Shown: positions 15,622-25,003 of the stretch, one piece after another
Layout of the letters: each line of letters starts with the position of its first letter
How positions within the stretch are numbered: the first letter of the stretch is position 1
NCBI GenBank assembly: GCA_034112085.1
Contig: JAWUWD010000131.1
Span: 1 to 43,568, forward strand
Source: JAWUWD01 sp034112085
GTDB taxonomy: Bacteria; Bacteroidota; Bacteroidia; Cytophagales; Cyclobacteriaceae
DNA: 43,568 bases
Direction: 5' to 3'
Notes under the pieces: model-generated
Told to the model about the DNA's origin: nothing
The model's input: the letters and a program-made list of their open reading frames with translations, nothing else
Databases searched by the model: none
Program-made: the position numbers and the translations under genes

Positions 15622-17541
15622 ATGGGAAAAATTATCGGAATTGATTTAGGTACTACCAACTCTTGCGTAGCAGTAATGGAGGGTAATGAGCCTGTAGTCA
15701 TCCCTAACAGCGAAGGAAAGAGAACAACGCCTTCTATTTTGGCGTTTCTTGACGGAGGAAAGGGAGAAAGAAAAGTAGGTGATCCAGCTAAAAGACAAGC
15801 AATCACTAACCCTGAAAATACGATCACATCAGTGAAGCGTTTCATGGGAAAGAAGTACAGTGAAGTTGGGTCTGAGTTGAAGACAGTGACATATAATCTT
15901 GAAAAAGGAAATAATGACACTGTACGAGTAAAAATAGGAGATAGAAACTATACTCCTCAAGAGCTTTCTGCAATGATCCTTCAAAAAATGAAGGCAACAG
16001 CAGAAGACTATTTGGGAACTGAAGTGACTGAAGCAGTAGTGACTGTTCCAGCTTATTTCAACGATGCAGAGAGACAAGCGACTAAAGAAGCCGGTCAAAT
16101 TGCTGGACTTGAAGTGAAGAGAATCATCAATGAGCCTACAGCAGCAGCTTTGGCTTATGGAATGGATAAGAAAAACAAAGACATGAAAATCGCAGTGTAT
16201 GACCTTGGTGGTGGTACATTTGATATTTCTGTTCTTGAATTGGGTGATGGTGTTTTTGAAGTATTGTCTACTAATGGTGATGTACACCTAGGTGGAGATG
16301 ATTTTGATCAAGTGATCATCAACTGGTTGGCAGAAGAATTCTTGTCTGACGAGAACATTGATCTTAGAAAAGATCCAATGGCGCTTCAACGTTTGAAAGA
16401 AGGTGCTGAGAAAGCTAAAATAGAATTGTCAAGTTCTGCTGAGACAGAAATCAACTTGCCATATATCATGCCTGTTGATGGTGTGCCTAAGCACTTGGTT
16501 AGAAAACTAACTAGAGCACAATTCGAGAAATTGGCTCATAAATTGGTCAAAAGATCAATGGATCCAGTGAAGAAAGCGATGAAGGATGCTGGATTGAGCA
16601 TTTCTGATATTGATGAAGTAATCTTAGTAGGAGGGTCTACACGTATTCCTGTTATCCAGGAAGAAGTAGAGAAATTTTTCGGTAAGAAACCTTCTAAAGG
16701 AGTGAATCCTGATGAAGTAGTTGCTGTTGGAGCATCTATTCAAGGTGGTGTATTGACTGGAGAAGTTAAAGATGTATTGTTACTCGATGTGACGCCTCTT
16801 TCTTTGGGTATCGAGACTATGGGTGGTGTTATGACCACGTTGATTGACTCAAACACAACGATCCCGACTAAGAAGTCTGAGACATTCTCTACTGCTGCTG
16901 ACAATCAGCCTTCTGTGGAAATCCACGTATTGCAAGGTGAGCGTTCAATGGCGAATGACAACAAGACAATTGGGAGATTCCATTTAGATGGTATTCCTCC
17001 ATCGCAAAGAGGAGTTCCTCAAATCGAAGTAACTTTTGACATTGATGCCAATGGTATCATCCACGTTACTTCTAAAGATAAAGGAACAAATAAGGAACAA
17101 AGTATCCGTATCGAAGCATCTTCTGGATTGACAGAGGAGGAAATCGAGAAGATGAAGCAAGAAGCTGAAGCGAATGCTGATGCAGATAAAGAAGCGAAAG
17201 AAAGAGTTGATAAAATCAACGGTGCTGATTCAATGATTTTCCAAACGGAAAAGCAATTGACTGAGTACGGTGAGAAACTTTCTGATCCAAACAAAGAGGC
17301 AATCAACGCAGCTTTGGAAACATTGAAAGAAGCGCATAAGTCTCAAGACTTGGCAGCTATCGATGCGGCTATGGAAGCGATCAACAAAGCATGGGAAGGA
17401 GCTTCTCAAGAAATGTACGCTGCAGCTGAAGAAGGTGGAGCACAACCAGGAGCTGATGCTGGCGCATCTGCTGAAGGAGGATCTGACGATGTTGCTGATG
17501 TAGAGTACGAAGAAGTAGAAGAATCTGAAGAGAAGAAATAA
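15622..17541 (+). CDS. dnaK: Chaperone DnaK (Hsp70)
   Basis: A full-length Hsp70 of 639 residues that folds proteins in an ATP cycle with DnaJ and GrpE. The opening phosphate loop MGKIIGIDLGTTNSCVAVMEG, the AVVTVPAYFNDAERQATKEAG segment, the second phosphate loop VYDLGGGTFDIS and the LVGGSTRIP motif are intact. The substrate domain starts near residue 390 after the linker DVLLLDVTPLSLGIET. The tail is acidic (VEYEEVEESEEKK). No grpE or dnaJ lies next to it. A sigma-54-like promoter is in front and a strong terminator behind, so it is a single-gene transcript. Confidence 0.98.
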   Translation: MGKIIGIDLGTTNSCVAVMEGNEPVVIPNSEGKRTTPSILAFLDGGKGERKVGDPAKRQAITNPENTITSVKRFMGKKYSEVGSELKTVTYNLEKGNNDTVRVKIGDRNYTPQELSAMILQKMKATAEDYLGTEVTEAVVTVPAYFNDAERQATKEAGQIAGLEVKRIINEPTAAALAYGMDKKNKDMKIAVYDLGGGTFDISVLELGDGVFEVLSTNGDVHLGGDDFDQVIINWLAEEFLSDENIDLRKDPMALQRLKEGAEKAKIELSSSAETEINLPYIMPVDGVPKHLVRKLTRAQFEKLAHKLVKRSMDPVKKAMKDAGLSISDIDEVILVGGSTRIPVIQEEVEKFFGKKPSKGVNPDEVVAVGASIQGGVLTGEVKDVLLLDVTPLSLGIETMGGVMTTLIDSNTTIPTKKSETFSTAADNQPSVEIHVLQGERSMANDNKTIGRFHLDGIPPSQRGVPQIEVTFDIDANGIIHVTSKDKGTNKEQSIRIEASSGLTEEEIEKMKQEAEANADADKEAKERVDKINGADSMIFQTEKQLTEYGEKLSDPNKEAINAALETLKEAHKSQDLAAIDAAMEAINKAWEGASQEMYAAAEEGGAQPGADAGASAEGGSDDVADVEYEEVEESEEKK

Positions 17542-17568
17542 TCTTCAATTCAATCTTTATAAAAGTAA

Positions 17569-17600
17569 AAACCTGACGCAGTAATGTGTCAGGTTTTTTT
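17569..17600 (+). terminator. Rho-independent terminator of dnaK
   Basis: AAACCTGACGCA pairs with TGTGTCAGGTTT (12 bp with one G-T pair) around the 4-base loop GTAA, followed by a T-run. It ends the dnaK transcript. Confidence 0.9.
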
Positions 17601-17645
17601 ATTTCATTATACGACTTCGTTCTTTATTCAAAGGAGCTGATCCAA

Positions 17646-18605
17646 TTAATTTCTCGTAAGCTTAAGTTCGAATATATCGCGTAGCCCACAGTCATCCTCA
17701 TAATCATCCCAAAATCTCAAGGTGATTACTGAGTCATCCAAATAGTCATATTTACCATAACCTGACTCATCATCTGAAACCCAAAACACCCCATTACCAC
17801 AGTTGGCTCCAGCTTCGGCATCCACCGCTGTCTTTTCCCCACAAACAGGACTAAAGTGCATGGTGGAAGGGAAAGACCGCCAATTAAACTGGAATATTCG
17901 TTCATCTGAAGATGCTCCAATTGTAATATCAACATCACCTCTTTCAAAAATATTAAAGTCGTCCTGAAAAATAGCAGATGATGGTCCTGATGTCTGTTGT
18001 AAATAATAGGAACCAATTGCGAAACCATCTGGAATGGAGCATACCATATCTATATCTAACAATGACGGGGCATTATAAAATGGCCAACCTGACAATGAAT
18101 TACTCTGATTGTGTCTATTAAAAGACTTACCATTAGTGAGGTTGAGTGTCCATTCAAGACGTAGTACATCTCCAGCATATATGTCTGCCGTAGATATGCC
18201 CAATATCTGCACTATTGTAGGGATATCGAAAGAAGTTGAGATAGTAGGCAATACGTCATCTCCTCGAGACCACATTGACGCTGGAAATGTTGCTAAGGGC
18301 ATAGCTTCTATATTGTTTGTTCCATTCTCGGGGGTGTTATCTATAAACTCGACAGTAAATTCAACATCCTGGAGTAAATCCCCCTCTTCGGAATCAAAAG
18401 CCTCCAATTCCAGATCAATAGATGAATTGTCAAAGTCATTAAGATTTACTTCACTTGACTCTATCTTATTAAGTCTCACAAACCCAGTTTCATCTTGTGA
18501 AGCTAAAATGTCACTTTGGTCATAGGGAAGTGAGTTTTCATCTGAACAGGAAAACATAACCACTCCCAAGAAAATTGCCACCTTAATTTTATTAATTAAT
18601 TTCAT
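17646..18605 (-). CDS. Surface-type lipoprotein, tandem copy 1 of 3
   Basis: A 319-residue lipoprotein of a family I do not recognise. The lipobox VMFSC (Cys20) is followed by SDEN, a surface-export-like acidic stretch. Two parts are visible: an N-terminal region (about 20-175; DQSDILASQDETGFVRL, then acidic strands) and a C-terminal region (about 185-319) with conserved Cys in CGEKT, ANCGNG and DDCGLRD that may form disulfides. It is the last of three tandem paralogs transcribed leftward, 69 bp after copy 2. Its last 159 coding bases differ from copy 2 at only about 3 positions, while a 57-base stretch in the middle is identical to copy 3 instead. Confidence 0.8.
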   Translation of the reverse strand: MKLINKIKVAIFLGVVMFSCSDENSLPYDQSDILASQDETGFVRLNKIESSEVNLNDFDNSSIDLELEAFDSEEGDLLQDVEFTVEFIDNTPENGTNNIEAMPLATFPASMWSRGDDVLPTISTSFDIPTIVQILGISTADIYAGDVLRLEWTLNLTNGKSFNRHNQSNSLSGWPFYNAPSLLDIDMVCSIPDGFAIGSYYLQQTSGPSSAIFQDDFNIFERGDVDITIGASSDERIFQFNWRSFPSTMHFSPVCGEKTAVDAEAGANCGNGVFWVSDDESGYGKYDYLDDSVITLRFWDDYEDDCGLRDIFELKLTRN

Positions 18606-18652
18606 AATTAGTGCTTTAGTAGATTTCCTTTACTCTGAAAAGGAGTTATCGT

Positions 18653-18672
18653 GTATAAAATCTTTTTTATAC
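18653..18672 (-). other. AT-rich hairpin between copies 1 and 2
   Basis: GTATAAAA and TTTTATAC form a perfect 8-bp stem with the loop TCTT directly after the stop of copy 2. It is too AT-rich for a strong terminator and may mark the copy junction or partly attenuate copy 1. Confidence 0.4.
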
Positions 18673-18674
18673 TT

Positions 18675-19652
18675 CTAGTTCTTTGTAAGCTTAAGTTCGA
18701 ATATATCGCGTAGCCCACAGTCATTCTCATAATCACCCCAAAATCTCAAGGTGATTACTGAGTCATCCAAATAGTCATATTTACCATAACCTGACTCATC
18801 ATCTGAAACCCAAAACACCCCATTACCACAATTGGCTCCAGCTTCAGCATTTACAACTGTCCTTTCACCGCAAGCTAGACTAAACTGCATTGTTGATGGA
18901 AAGCCTATCCAATTAAACTCGAATATTCGTGCATCTGAAGATACTCCAATTGTAATATCGACATCATCTCTTTCAAAAATATTACTATTATCGCAGCCAA
19001 AAAATGGACAGTAAGGCCATTCTGTCTGTAGTAAATAATAGGATCCGGTGGCAAAATCATCTGGAATAGAACATACAATGCTCACATCCAACAATGCAGG
19101 AGCATTATAAAATGGCCAACTGGACAATGAATTACTCTGGTTGTGTCTATTAAATGACTTACCATTTGTTAAGTTCAATGTCCATTCAAGACGTAATATA
19201 TCTGCTGCATATATGTCTGCCGTAGATATGCCCAATATCTGCACTATTGTAGGGATATCGAAAGAAGTTGAGATAGTGGGCAATATGTCATCTCCTCGAG
19301 TCCACATTGATGCTGGAAACATTGCTAAGGGCATAGCTTCAATACTATTTGTTCCATTTTCAGGAGTGTTATCTATAAACTCCACCGTAAATTCCACATC
19401 CTGAAGTAAGTCCCCCTCTTCGGAATCATATGCCTCCAATTGCAAATCAATAGATGAATTGTCAAAGTCATTAAGATTTACTTCACTTGATTCCACTTTG
19501 CTTAGTCTTACAAACCCAGTTTCATCTTGTGATGCTAAAATGTCACTTTGATCATACGGGTGTGTATTGTCATCTGAACAAGAGAACATAACAGTTACTG
19601 CAAAATAAATTACTATCTTAATAGTATACTTTAATTGATCAATATTTTCCAT
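18675..19652 (-). CDS. Surface-type lipoprotein, tandem copy 2 of 3
   Basis: A 325-residue paralog. The N-terminus before the lipobox (VMFSC, Cys25; followed by SDDN) differs from the other two and is longer, so the signal region has been exchanged or extended. The body has the same two-part layout, with the Cys-containing C-terminal region (CGERT, ANCGNG, NDCGLRD) and an extra Cys-containing insertion near WPYCPFFGCDNSNIF. A 71-base stretch (19207-19277) is identical to copy 1 (18175-18245). The gap to copy 3 is only 23 bp, so copies 3, 2 and 1 are probably one transcript. No function can be assigned. Confidence 0.8.
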   Translation of the reverse strand: MENIDQLKYTIKIVIYFAVTVMFSCSDDNTHPYDQSDILASQDETGFVRLSKVESSEVNLNDFDNSSIDLQLEAYDSEEGDLLQDVEFTVEFIDNTPENGTNSIEAMPLAMFPASMWTRGDDILPTISTSFDIPTIVQILGISTADIYAADILRLEWTLNLTNGKSFNRHNQSNSLSSWPFYNAPALLDVSIVCSIPDDFATGSYYLLQTEWPYCPFFGCDNSNIFERDDVDITIGVSSDARIFEFNWIGFPSTMQFSLACGERTVVNAEAGANCGNGVFWVSDDESGYGKYDYLDDSVITLRFWGDYENDCGLRDIFELKLTKN

Positions 19653-19675
19653 ATATTCGGAGGAGCATTTCGTAG

Positions 19676-20632
19676 TTAATTTCTAGTTAGGGTAAGTTCT
19701 ATTATATCCGTCAACCCACATTCCCCTGTTTTATCATCCCAAAACAATAATGTAATTATTGAGTCATTTTCACTCTCAAACGATCCAAAGCCAGAAGTAT
19801 CATCAGATATCCAATAAACACCGCCTCCACAATTGGCGCCTGCTTCTGCATTTACACTCGTCTTCTCACCACAATCCAAACTGAATTTCATAGTCGATGG
19901 GAATCCAATCCAATTTAAATTAAATTTTCTATCACGTTCAGTAGCCCCAATTACTATTTCAACATCACCTTCTTCAAAAGTATCTTTACAGTCCCAAAAT
20001 TCACAAGGCAATCCTAAAGTTTGTTCTAAGTGATAAGAACCCAAGCAAAAATCGTCTGGAATAGGACATACAACTTCAATATCTACTAGTGATGGTGCGT
20101 TATAAAATGGCCAGCTCGACAATGAACCACTTTGATTGTGTCTATTAAATGACTTGCCATTTGTTAAGTTTAAAGTCCACTCAAAACGTAGTACATCTCC
20201 AGCATATATGTCTGCCGTAGATATGCTCAATACCTGCATTATTGCGGGAATATCGAAAGAAGTAGTGATAGTAGGTAATACGTTGTCTCCTCGAGACCAC
20301 ATTGATGCTGGAAATATTGCTAAGGGCATAGCTTCTATATTGTTTGTTCCATTCTCGGGGGTGTTATCTATAAACGCTACTGTAAATTCAACATCTTGAA
20401 GCAATGCTCCATTTTCGGAATCAAAGGCCTCCAATTGCAGATCAATAGATGAATTATCAAAGTCATTAAGATTTACTTCACTTGACTCTACCTTATTAAG
20501 TCTCACAAATCCTGTAACATCTTGGGATGCTAAAATGTCACTTTGATCATAAGGGTGTGTATTGTCATCTGAACAGGAAAACATCACAAGTCCTAAGCAA
20601 AATGCGATGTTAGTTTTATTAAGTAATTTCAT
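19676..20632 (-). CDS. Surface-type lipoprotein, tandem copy 3 of 3 (first in transcription)
   Basis: A 318-residue paralog and first gene of the set. The lipobox is VMFSC (Cys20) followed by SDDN. The start at 20632 is preferred to an extension to 20713 because it gives a normal signal peptide matching copy 1 and leaves a strong hairpin in the leader. The N-terminal half is close to the other copies, while the C-terminal half is the most divergent (for example QTLGLPCEFWDCKDTFEEGD and SDDTSGFGSFES), although its Cys residues are kept. Acidic, Asn/Ser-rich composition fits a surface protein. Family unknown to me. Confidence 0.8.
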   Translation of the reverse strand: MKLLNKTNIAFCLGLVMFSCSDDNTHPYDQSDILASQDVTGFVRLNKVESSEVNLNDFDNSSIDLQLEAFDSENGALLQDVEFTVAFIDNTPENGTNNIEAMPLAIFPASMWSRGDNVLPTITTSFDIPAIMQVLSISTADIYAGDVLRFEWTLNLTNGKSFNRHNQSGSLSSWPFYNAPSLVDIEVVCPIPDDFCLGSYHLEQTLGLPCEFWDCKDTFEEGDVEIVIGATERDRKFNLNWIGFPSTMKFSLDCGEKTSVNAEAGANCGGGVYWISDDTSGFGSFESENDSIITLLFWDDKTGECGLTDIIELTLTRN

Positions 20633-20671
20633 ATTTATTAAGAAATGAGAGAATTTGCCGTGAATTACTTT

Positions 20672-20707
20672 ACTTCTCCCTAGAATCACGAAATTCTCGG
20701 GAGAAGT
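20672..20707 (-). promoter_or_regulatory. Strong hairpin in the leader of the lipoprotein triplet
   Basis: ACTTCTCCCTAGAAT and ATTCTCGGGAGAAGT pair at 14 of 15 positions around a 6-base loop. It is 40 bp upstream of copy 3. There is no T-run toward the gene, so a leader regulatory structure or a protein-binding palindrome is more likely than a terminator. Confidence 0.55.
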
Positions 20708-21015
20708 GATCAAATAGCCACTATTAGGAGTCCAGTAATTTTTATTGAAACATTACTGCTTTATAATGTAATAATTTTATTTCAATTTAAAAAAATGCGG
20801 AACATCATCTATAGATGAGGTCATAAAAAGTCGCCAAGCTGTAATGAGGCTATTTTACGCGCAACAAGGGAGGCTAGGAATAATGTTTTTATACCATAGA
20901 CAACTATGATTACTGCTGATTAGGTGGTTTTTATCTTTTTTTTGTGGGAAGTCAAGTTGCTGCGGATGTTATTGAAGCTTTATATCGGGAGTAATCAGAA
21001 TAAAATTCATACTAT
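20708..21015. other. Gene-free stretch between the lipoprotein triplet and the DUF6624-like gene
   Basis: No convincing reading frame on either strand. It contains a perfect 14-base palindrome TCATCTATAGATGA at 20805-20818, and it must contain the promoter of the leftward lipoprotein operon, although I find no clean TTTG / TAnnTTTG pair. It lies downstream of the leftward DUF6624-like gene, whose terminator I also cannot see. Confidence 0.5.
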
Positions 21016-21582
21016 CTATAACTGTAATTTATCAATCAGGAGTTCTATTCTATCTTCACTACTATAGGTTTTCTCCATCACCCATTGTTTTCCGAATTTG
21101 AAATAATACATTTTATCTAATAATCTACAAAATTCAGAAGCTTGAAGATCACCCTCTTTATATGCACTTCGAAGAGTGTCGAAAACTCTTGTAAATTGTT
21201 CAGCATTGGTGATGTGATGTGTAATAAAGAGAGGGATATATGCAGCAACTTGTCCCTCGTTTTCAATAGTTGGATATCCATATTTCACAAAATACAGTTC
21301 GATACGTTGAAAATTTAGACTATCAAGTATTATCATTTTTTGACGTGCCAATTCATGTTCTGGCGAGTTATTTCCAAAATGTTGTTCGGCTCTTTTCACT
21401 AGTGTTCTAGCAGCTTGGTCACTATCTTTTATGTTTATCAAATAGTCTTTTTTCTTTTCTATAGTCTTTAGATTGTTGACTTCGGTCCTTATTTTTTTGA
21501 CCATGTCTTTTTTCTCACTAGTACCACAACTAGCCAAGGCTAAGCTGCTAATTAGGCAAATGATTCTTATAGATAATGACAT
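21016..21582 (-). CDS. DUF6624-like lipoprotein
   Basis: A 188-residue lipoprotein, lipobox LALASC (Cys19). Residues about 95-180 resemble DUF6624: a YGYPTIENEGQVAAYIPLFITHH segment followed by a helix and SEFCRLLDKMYYFKFGKQ, like the family's GWP.....G..AA......H pattern and D+......G. The domain occurs in scattered Bacteroidota proteins and has no known activity. It stands alone, separated from rho by a strong terminator hairpin that ends the rho transcript. Confidence 0.65.
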   Translation of the reverse strand: MSLSIRIICLISSLALASCGTSEKKDMVKKIRTEVNNLKTIEKKKDYLINIKDSDQAARTLVKRAEQHFGNNSPEHELARQKMIILDSLNFQRIELYFVKYGYPTIENEGQVAAYIPLFITHHITNAEQFTRVFDTLRSAYKEGDLQASEFCRLLDKMYYFKFGKQWVMEKTYSSEDRIELLIDKLQL

Positions 21583-21632
21583 AATAGTTTTGTGAGTAAA
21601 AGTCCTTAATAATAGTTTATTTTATCAAACAA

Positions 21633-21666
21633 AAAAGCCTTTCAAGTATTCACTTGAAAGGCTTTT
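21633..21666 (-). terminator. Rho-independent terminator of rho
   Basis: AAAAGCCTTTCAAGT and ACTTGAAAGGCTTTT make a perfect 15-bp stem with the loop ATTC. On the minus strand it is followed by TT and GTTTG and sits 21 bp after the rho stop. The symmetric A/T ends could let it work from both sides. Confidence 0.9.
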
Positions 21667-21687
21667 CAATAGATAGCAATGAATATT

Positions 21688-23379
21688 CTAGCTATTCATA
21701 GATATCAAGAACTCAGCATTATCCTTCGTTCTTCTCATTTTCTCTAGTAGGAATTCCATAGACTCGTTAGAGTTCATATCACTCATGAATTTACGCAAGA
21801 TCCAGACACGTTTCAATTCTTCAGGATCCATCAATAGATCTTCTCTTCTAGTACCAGAAGCAGGAACATCAATCGCAGGATAAACACGTTTGTTAGATAG
21901 TTTTCTATCCAACTGAAGTTCCATGTTACCTGTTCCTTTGAATTCTTCAAAGATGACTTCGTCCATTTTAGAACCAGTCTCTGTCAATGCAGTAGCGATG
22001 ATTGTCAACGACCCACCATTCTCAACATTACGCGCAGCACCGAAGAATCTCTTAGGTTTGTGAAGCGCATTGGCATCCACACCGCCAGAAAGGATCTTAC
22101 CTGATGAAGGCACTACCGTATTATATGCTCTTGCTAAACGTGTAATAGAATCCAAAAGGATCACAACATCGTGGCCACATTCTACCATTCTTTTCGCTTT
22201 CTCAAGGACAAGGTTGGCAACTTTCACATGGCGATCAGCTTGCTCATCAAAAGTAGATGAGATCACTTCCGCTTTTACACTTCTTGCCATATCGGTAACT
22301 TCCTCAGGACGTTCATCGATCAATAAGATCATCAGGTAACATTCTGGGTGGTTTTCCGCAATAGCGTTAGCCACATTCTTCAAAAGAACAGTTTTACCTG
22401 TCTTAGGCTGTGCTACAATCATTCCTCTTTGTCCTTTACCGATAGGGGCAAATAGATCCAAGATTCTTGTAGAGTAGTTGTTAGGCTTAGTGGTAAGGTT
22501 TAATTTTTCTTCAGGGAAAAGAGGTGTCAAGTATTCAAATGCTACTCTATCTCTAATCTCTTCTGTTGTTTTACCATTTACACTTTCTACTTTGAGTAGT
22601 GCAAAATACTTTTCTCCTTCTTTCGGAGGTCTGATAGCTCCTTTTACCGTATCACCAGTTTTCAAACCAAACAATTTGATTTGAGAAGGAGATACATATA
22701 TATCATCAGGACTAGCCAAGTAGTTGTAGTCAGAAGATCTCAAGAAGCCGTAGCCATCTTGCATCATTTCCAATACACCTTCATTGGAGATAGCTCCATC
22801 AAATTCTTTGATATTGTTTTCTTTCTTAGGTGGTCTAGGCTCACGAGGAGGTCTAGGTTCACGAGGCTCTCTTTTTTCAGGTCTTTCTCCTTTTTCAGGA
22901 CGATTTTCAGACTTAGGACGCTCAGTTCTTACTGGACGTTCATCTGATTTAGTTTTTTCTACCGTTTTTGTTTTCTCTTCAGCTTTAGGAGCTTCTTCAA
23001 CAACTTCTGTAGAAGTAGTACTTTCAAGCTCAACGTTGAATTCGCTCAACATCTCCGCTGAAGACTTGCTTGAATCATCCTTTGAAGGTGCTGCTGGCTT
23101 CTTAGCTTCTGGCTTTTTTTCTTCCTTTTTCACGTTCTCTCTTTTTACTCTTGGAGCACGTTTCTTAGGTTCGACTTCCTTCTTCTCAGTTGCTTTCTTC
23201 TCTGTCGGAGTTTCTTTCTTGATATCTTTCACCTTTTCTGGCGAAACAGCTTGTTCATCGAGGATTTTGTAAATCAACTCTTGTTTAGCAAGCTTTTTGA
23301 AGTTTTTCACTTCTAGTTGTTCGGCTATGTCTTTCAATTCTGAAAGGAGCCTAACATTTAATTCATCAATGTTGTACAT
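21688..23379 (-). CDS. rho: Transcription termination factor Rho with long charged insertion
   Basis: A 563-residue hexameric RNA helicase that ends transcription. The N-terminal Rho_N helix-extended-loop-helix (about 1-45, LLSELKDIAEQLEVKNFKKLAKQELIYKIL) is followed by a 150-residue Lys/Glu/Pro/Arg-rich linker (about 50-200), then the RNA-binding cold-shock fold (GVLEMMQDGYGFLRS) and the ATPase with Walker A AQPKTGKT, Walker B and the DSITRLARAYN motif. E. coli Rho is 419 residues; the extra length is the linker, a known Bacteroidota feature. The start at 23379 (MYNIDELN) is chosen over an in-frame upstream codon whose extra residues are hydrophobic and unlike Rho. Confidence 0.97.
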   Translation of the reverse strand: MYNIDELNVRLLSELKDIAEQLEVKNFKKLAKQELIYKILDEQAVSPEKVKDIKKETPTEKKATEKKEVEPKKRAPRVKRENVKKEEKKPEAKKPAAPSKDDSSKSSAEMLSEFNVELESTTSTEVVEEAPKAEEKTKTVEKTKSDERPVRTERPKSENRPEKGERPEKREPREPRPPREPRPPKKENNIKEFDGAISNEGVLEMMQDGYGFLRSSDYNYLASPDDIYVSPSQIKLFGLKTGDTVKGAIRPPKEGEKYFALLKVESVNGKTTEEIRDRVAFEYLTPLFPEEKLNLTTKPNNYSTRILDLFAPIGKGQRGMIVAQPKTGKTVLLKNVANAIAENHPECYLMILLIDERPEEVTDMARSVKAEVISSTFDEQADRHVKVANLVLEKAKRMVECGHDVVILLDSITRLARAYNTVVPSSGKILSGGVDANALHKPKRFFGAARNVENGGSLTIIATALTETGSKMDEVIFEEFKGTGNMELQLDRKLSNKRVYPAIDVPASGTRREDLLMDPEELKRVWILRKFMSDMNSNESMEFLLEKMRRTKDNAEFLISMNS

Positions 23380-23689
23380 AAAAAATAATTGGATATAAAA
23401 TAGGGTGGTTACAATGATTGATAACAGCGACAAGCGCAATGATCAGATATGTAATTTTTTAATTAGTAAGTAATTAGATATAATAAGTGTCTAGCGAGTA
23501 GCTCAGCTATATGTTAGAAATGACTTTAGACTTGTCTTAGGTCATTGTTTGATATGCAATGATATACTAAGTCAGCCTAATTGCCAAGTAATTCAAATGT
23601 TTTTATGTGCAGAAGGTAAAAGATGGGCCTGATATGTTCAATATTAGGCCAAAAATCTGTTATTTTGCAGCGTTTTTAAACAATGAAAT
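23380..23689. other. Divergent regulatory region between rho and serS
   Basis: A 310-bp gap with no reading frame I can support. It should hold leftward rho and rightward serS promoters. TTATTTTGCAG at 23660-23670 matches the -7 element at 7 of 8 positions and ends TTTGCAG-like as in other promoters here; the matching upstream box is poor. Rho is often autoregulated by attenuation in its leader, but no hairpin stands out by eye. Confidence 0.45.
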
Positions 23690-24964
23690 ATGTTATTAGT
23701 CCCTTACATCAAGGAAAATAAAGCCGCTGTAATCGCTGGGTTAGAGAAAAGAAATTTTGCAGATGCTGCAAAAACGGTTGAGGAAGTGTTGGCAATTGAT
23801 CAACAGAGAAGAGATACCCAAGGGCAGCACGATCAGGTGTTGTCAGAATCCAATGCGCTTGCAAAGCAAATTGGTGGCTTGATGAAAGAAGGGAAGCGAG
23901 AGGAAGCTGATCAAGTCAAGCAGAAAACAGCAGCGTTGAAAAATCAAGGCAAAGAATTGGGAGATTCGCTTCATCAGTTTGAGGAATCATTGAAAAATAT
24001 CCTTTATACGATACCAAATATTCCTAACGACAATGTGCCTACTGGACATACAGAAGATGACAATAAAGTTATCTCTGAACATGGATCTGTGCCTAATTTA
24101 TATGATGGTGCCGTTCCGCATTGGGACCTGATCAAGCAATATGACATTGTTGATTTTGATTTGGGAAATAAAGTAGCAGGAGCAGGTTTTCCATTTTATA
24201 AAGGAAAAGGAGCAAGACTCCAGCGTGCATTAGTCAATTTCTTCTTAAATGAAGCTCAGAACATAGGATGCGAAGAAGTACAGCCACCGATCATGATCAA
24301 TGAGGCATCAGGATACGGAACAGGACAACTTCCTGACAAAGAAGGTCAGATGTATCACGTCACAGAAGAAGATTTATACTTGATCCCTACTGCCGAAGTG
24401 CCGATCACTAACATGTACCGAGACGCCATAGTCGAGACTAAGGACTTGCCGATCAAGCATGTTGGATTTACACCTTGCTTTAGAAGAGAAGCGGGATCAT
24501 GGGGTGCTCATGTACGTGGACTTAATAGACTACATCAATTTGACAAAGTAGAGGTAGTTCAGATTCAACATCCAGAGAAGTCATACGAGGCATTAGAGGA
24601 GTTGTGTAAATACGTTCAAGGACTACTTGAAAAGCTAGGCTTACAATATCGCGTACTCAATCTTTGTGCGGGCGATTTAGGGTTTACAGCTGCACAGACT
24701 TATGATATGGAGGTATATTCTGCGGCACAAAAACAATGGTTGGAAGTAAGTTCTGTAAGTAACTTTGAGACTTATCAAGCCAATAGATTAAAATTAAGAT
24801 ACAGAGGCGAAGATAAGAAAACGCATTTATTGCATACGCTTAATGGAAGTGCCTTGGCATTACCAAGAATTTTGGCGGCCATCTTAGAGAATAACCAGAC
24901 TCCTGAAGGTATTAAAATTCCTGAAGTGTTGATTCCTTATTGTGGATTCGACATGATCAACTAG
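23690..24964 (+). CDS. serS: Seryl-tRNA synthetase
   Basis: A 424-residue class II aminoacyl-tRNA synthetase that charges tRNA-Ser. The N-terminal tRNA-binding coiled-coil arm covers about residues 28-100. The catalytic core shows motif 1 around VQPPIMINEASGYGTGQLP, motif 2 CFRREAGSWGAHVRGLNRLHQF with the catalytic arginines, and motif 3 TLNGSALALPRILAAILEN. Length and motifs are normal for the family. Confidence 0.97.
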   Translation: MLLVPYIKENKAAVIAGLEKRNFADAAKTVEEVLAIDQQRRDTQGQHDQVLSESNALAKQIGGLMKEGKREEADQVKQKTAALKNQGKELGDSLHQFEESLKNILYTIPNIPNDNVPTGHTEDDNKVISEHGSVPNLYDGAVPHWDLIKQYDIVDFDLGNKVAGAGFPFYKGKGARLQRALVNFFLNEAQNIGCEEVQPPIMINEASGYGTGQLPDKEGQMYHVTEEDLYLIPTAEVPITNMYRDAIVETKDLPIKHVGFTPCFRREAGSWGAHVRGLNRLHQFDKVEVVQIQHPEKSYEALEELCKYVQGLLEKLGLQYRVLNLCAGDLGFTAAQTYDMEVYSAAQKQWLEVSSVSNFETYQANRLKLRYRGEDKKTHLLHTLNGSALALPRILAAILENNQTPEGIKIPEVLIPYCGFDMIN

Positions 24965-25003
24965 TGATTGACATTGTTTTGCAAACATGTTGAAATCTCT
25001 CAG

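Noticed and set aside
20836..20858. AGCTGTAATGAG resembles the core of the attC-like arms
   Set aside because: The RYYYAAC box is on the wrong side and no complementary arm is present nearby.
22784..23272. Long open frame opposite the Rho linker
   Set aside because: It is a shadow of the biased Lys/Glu/Arg codons in the rho insertion.
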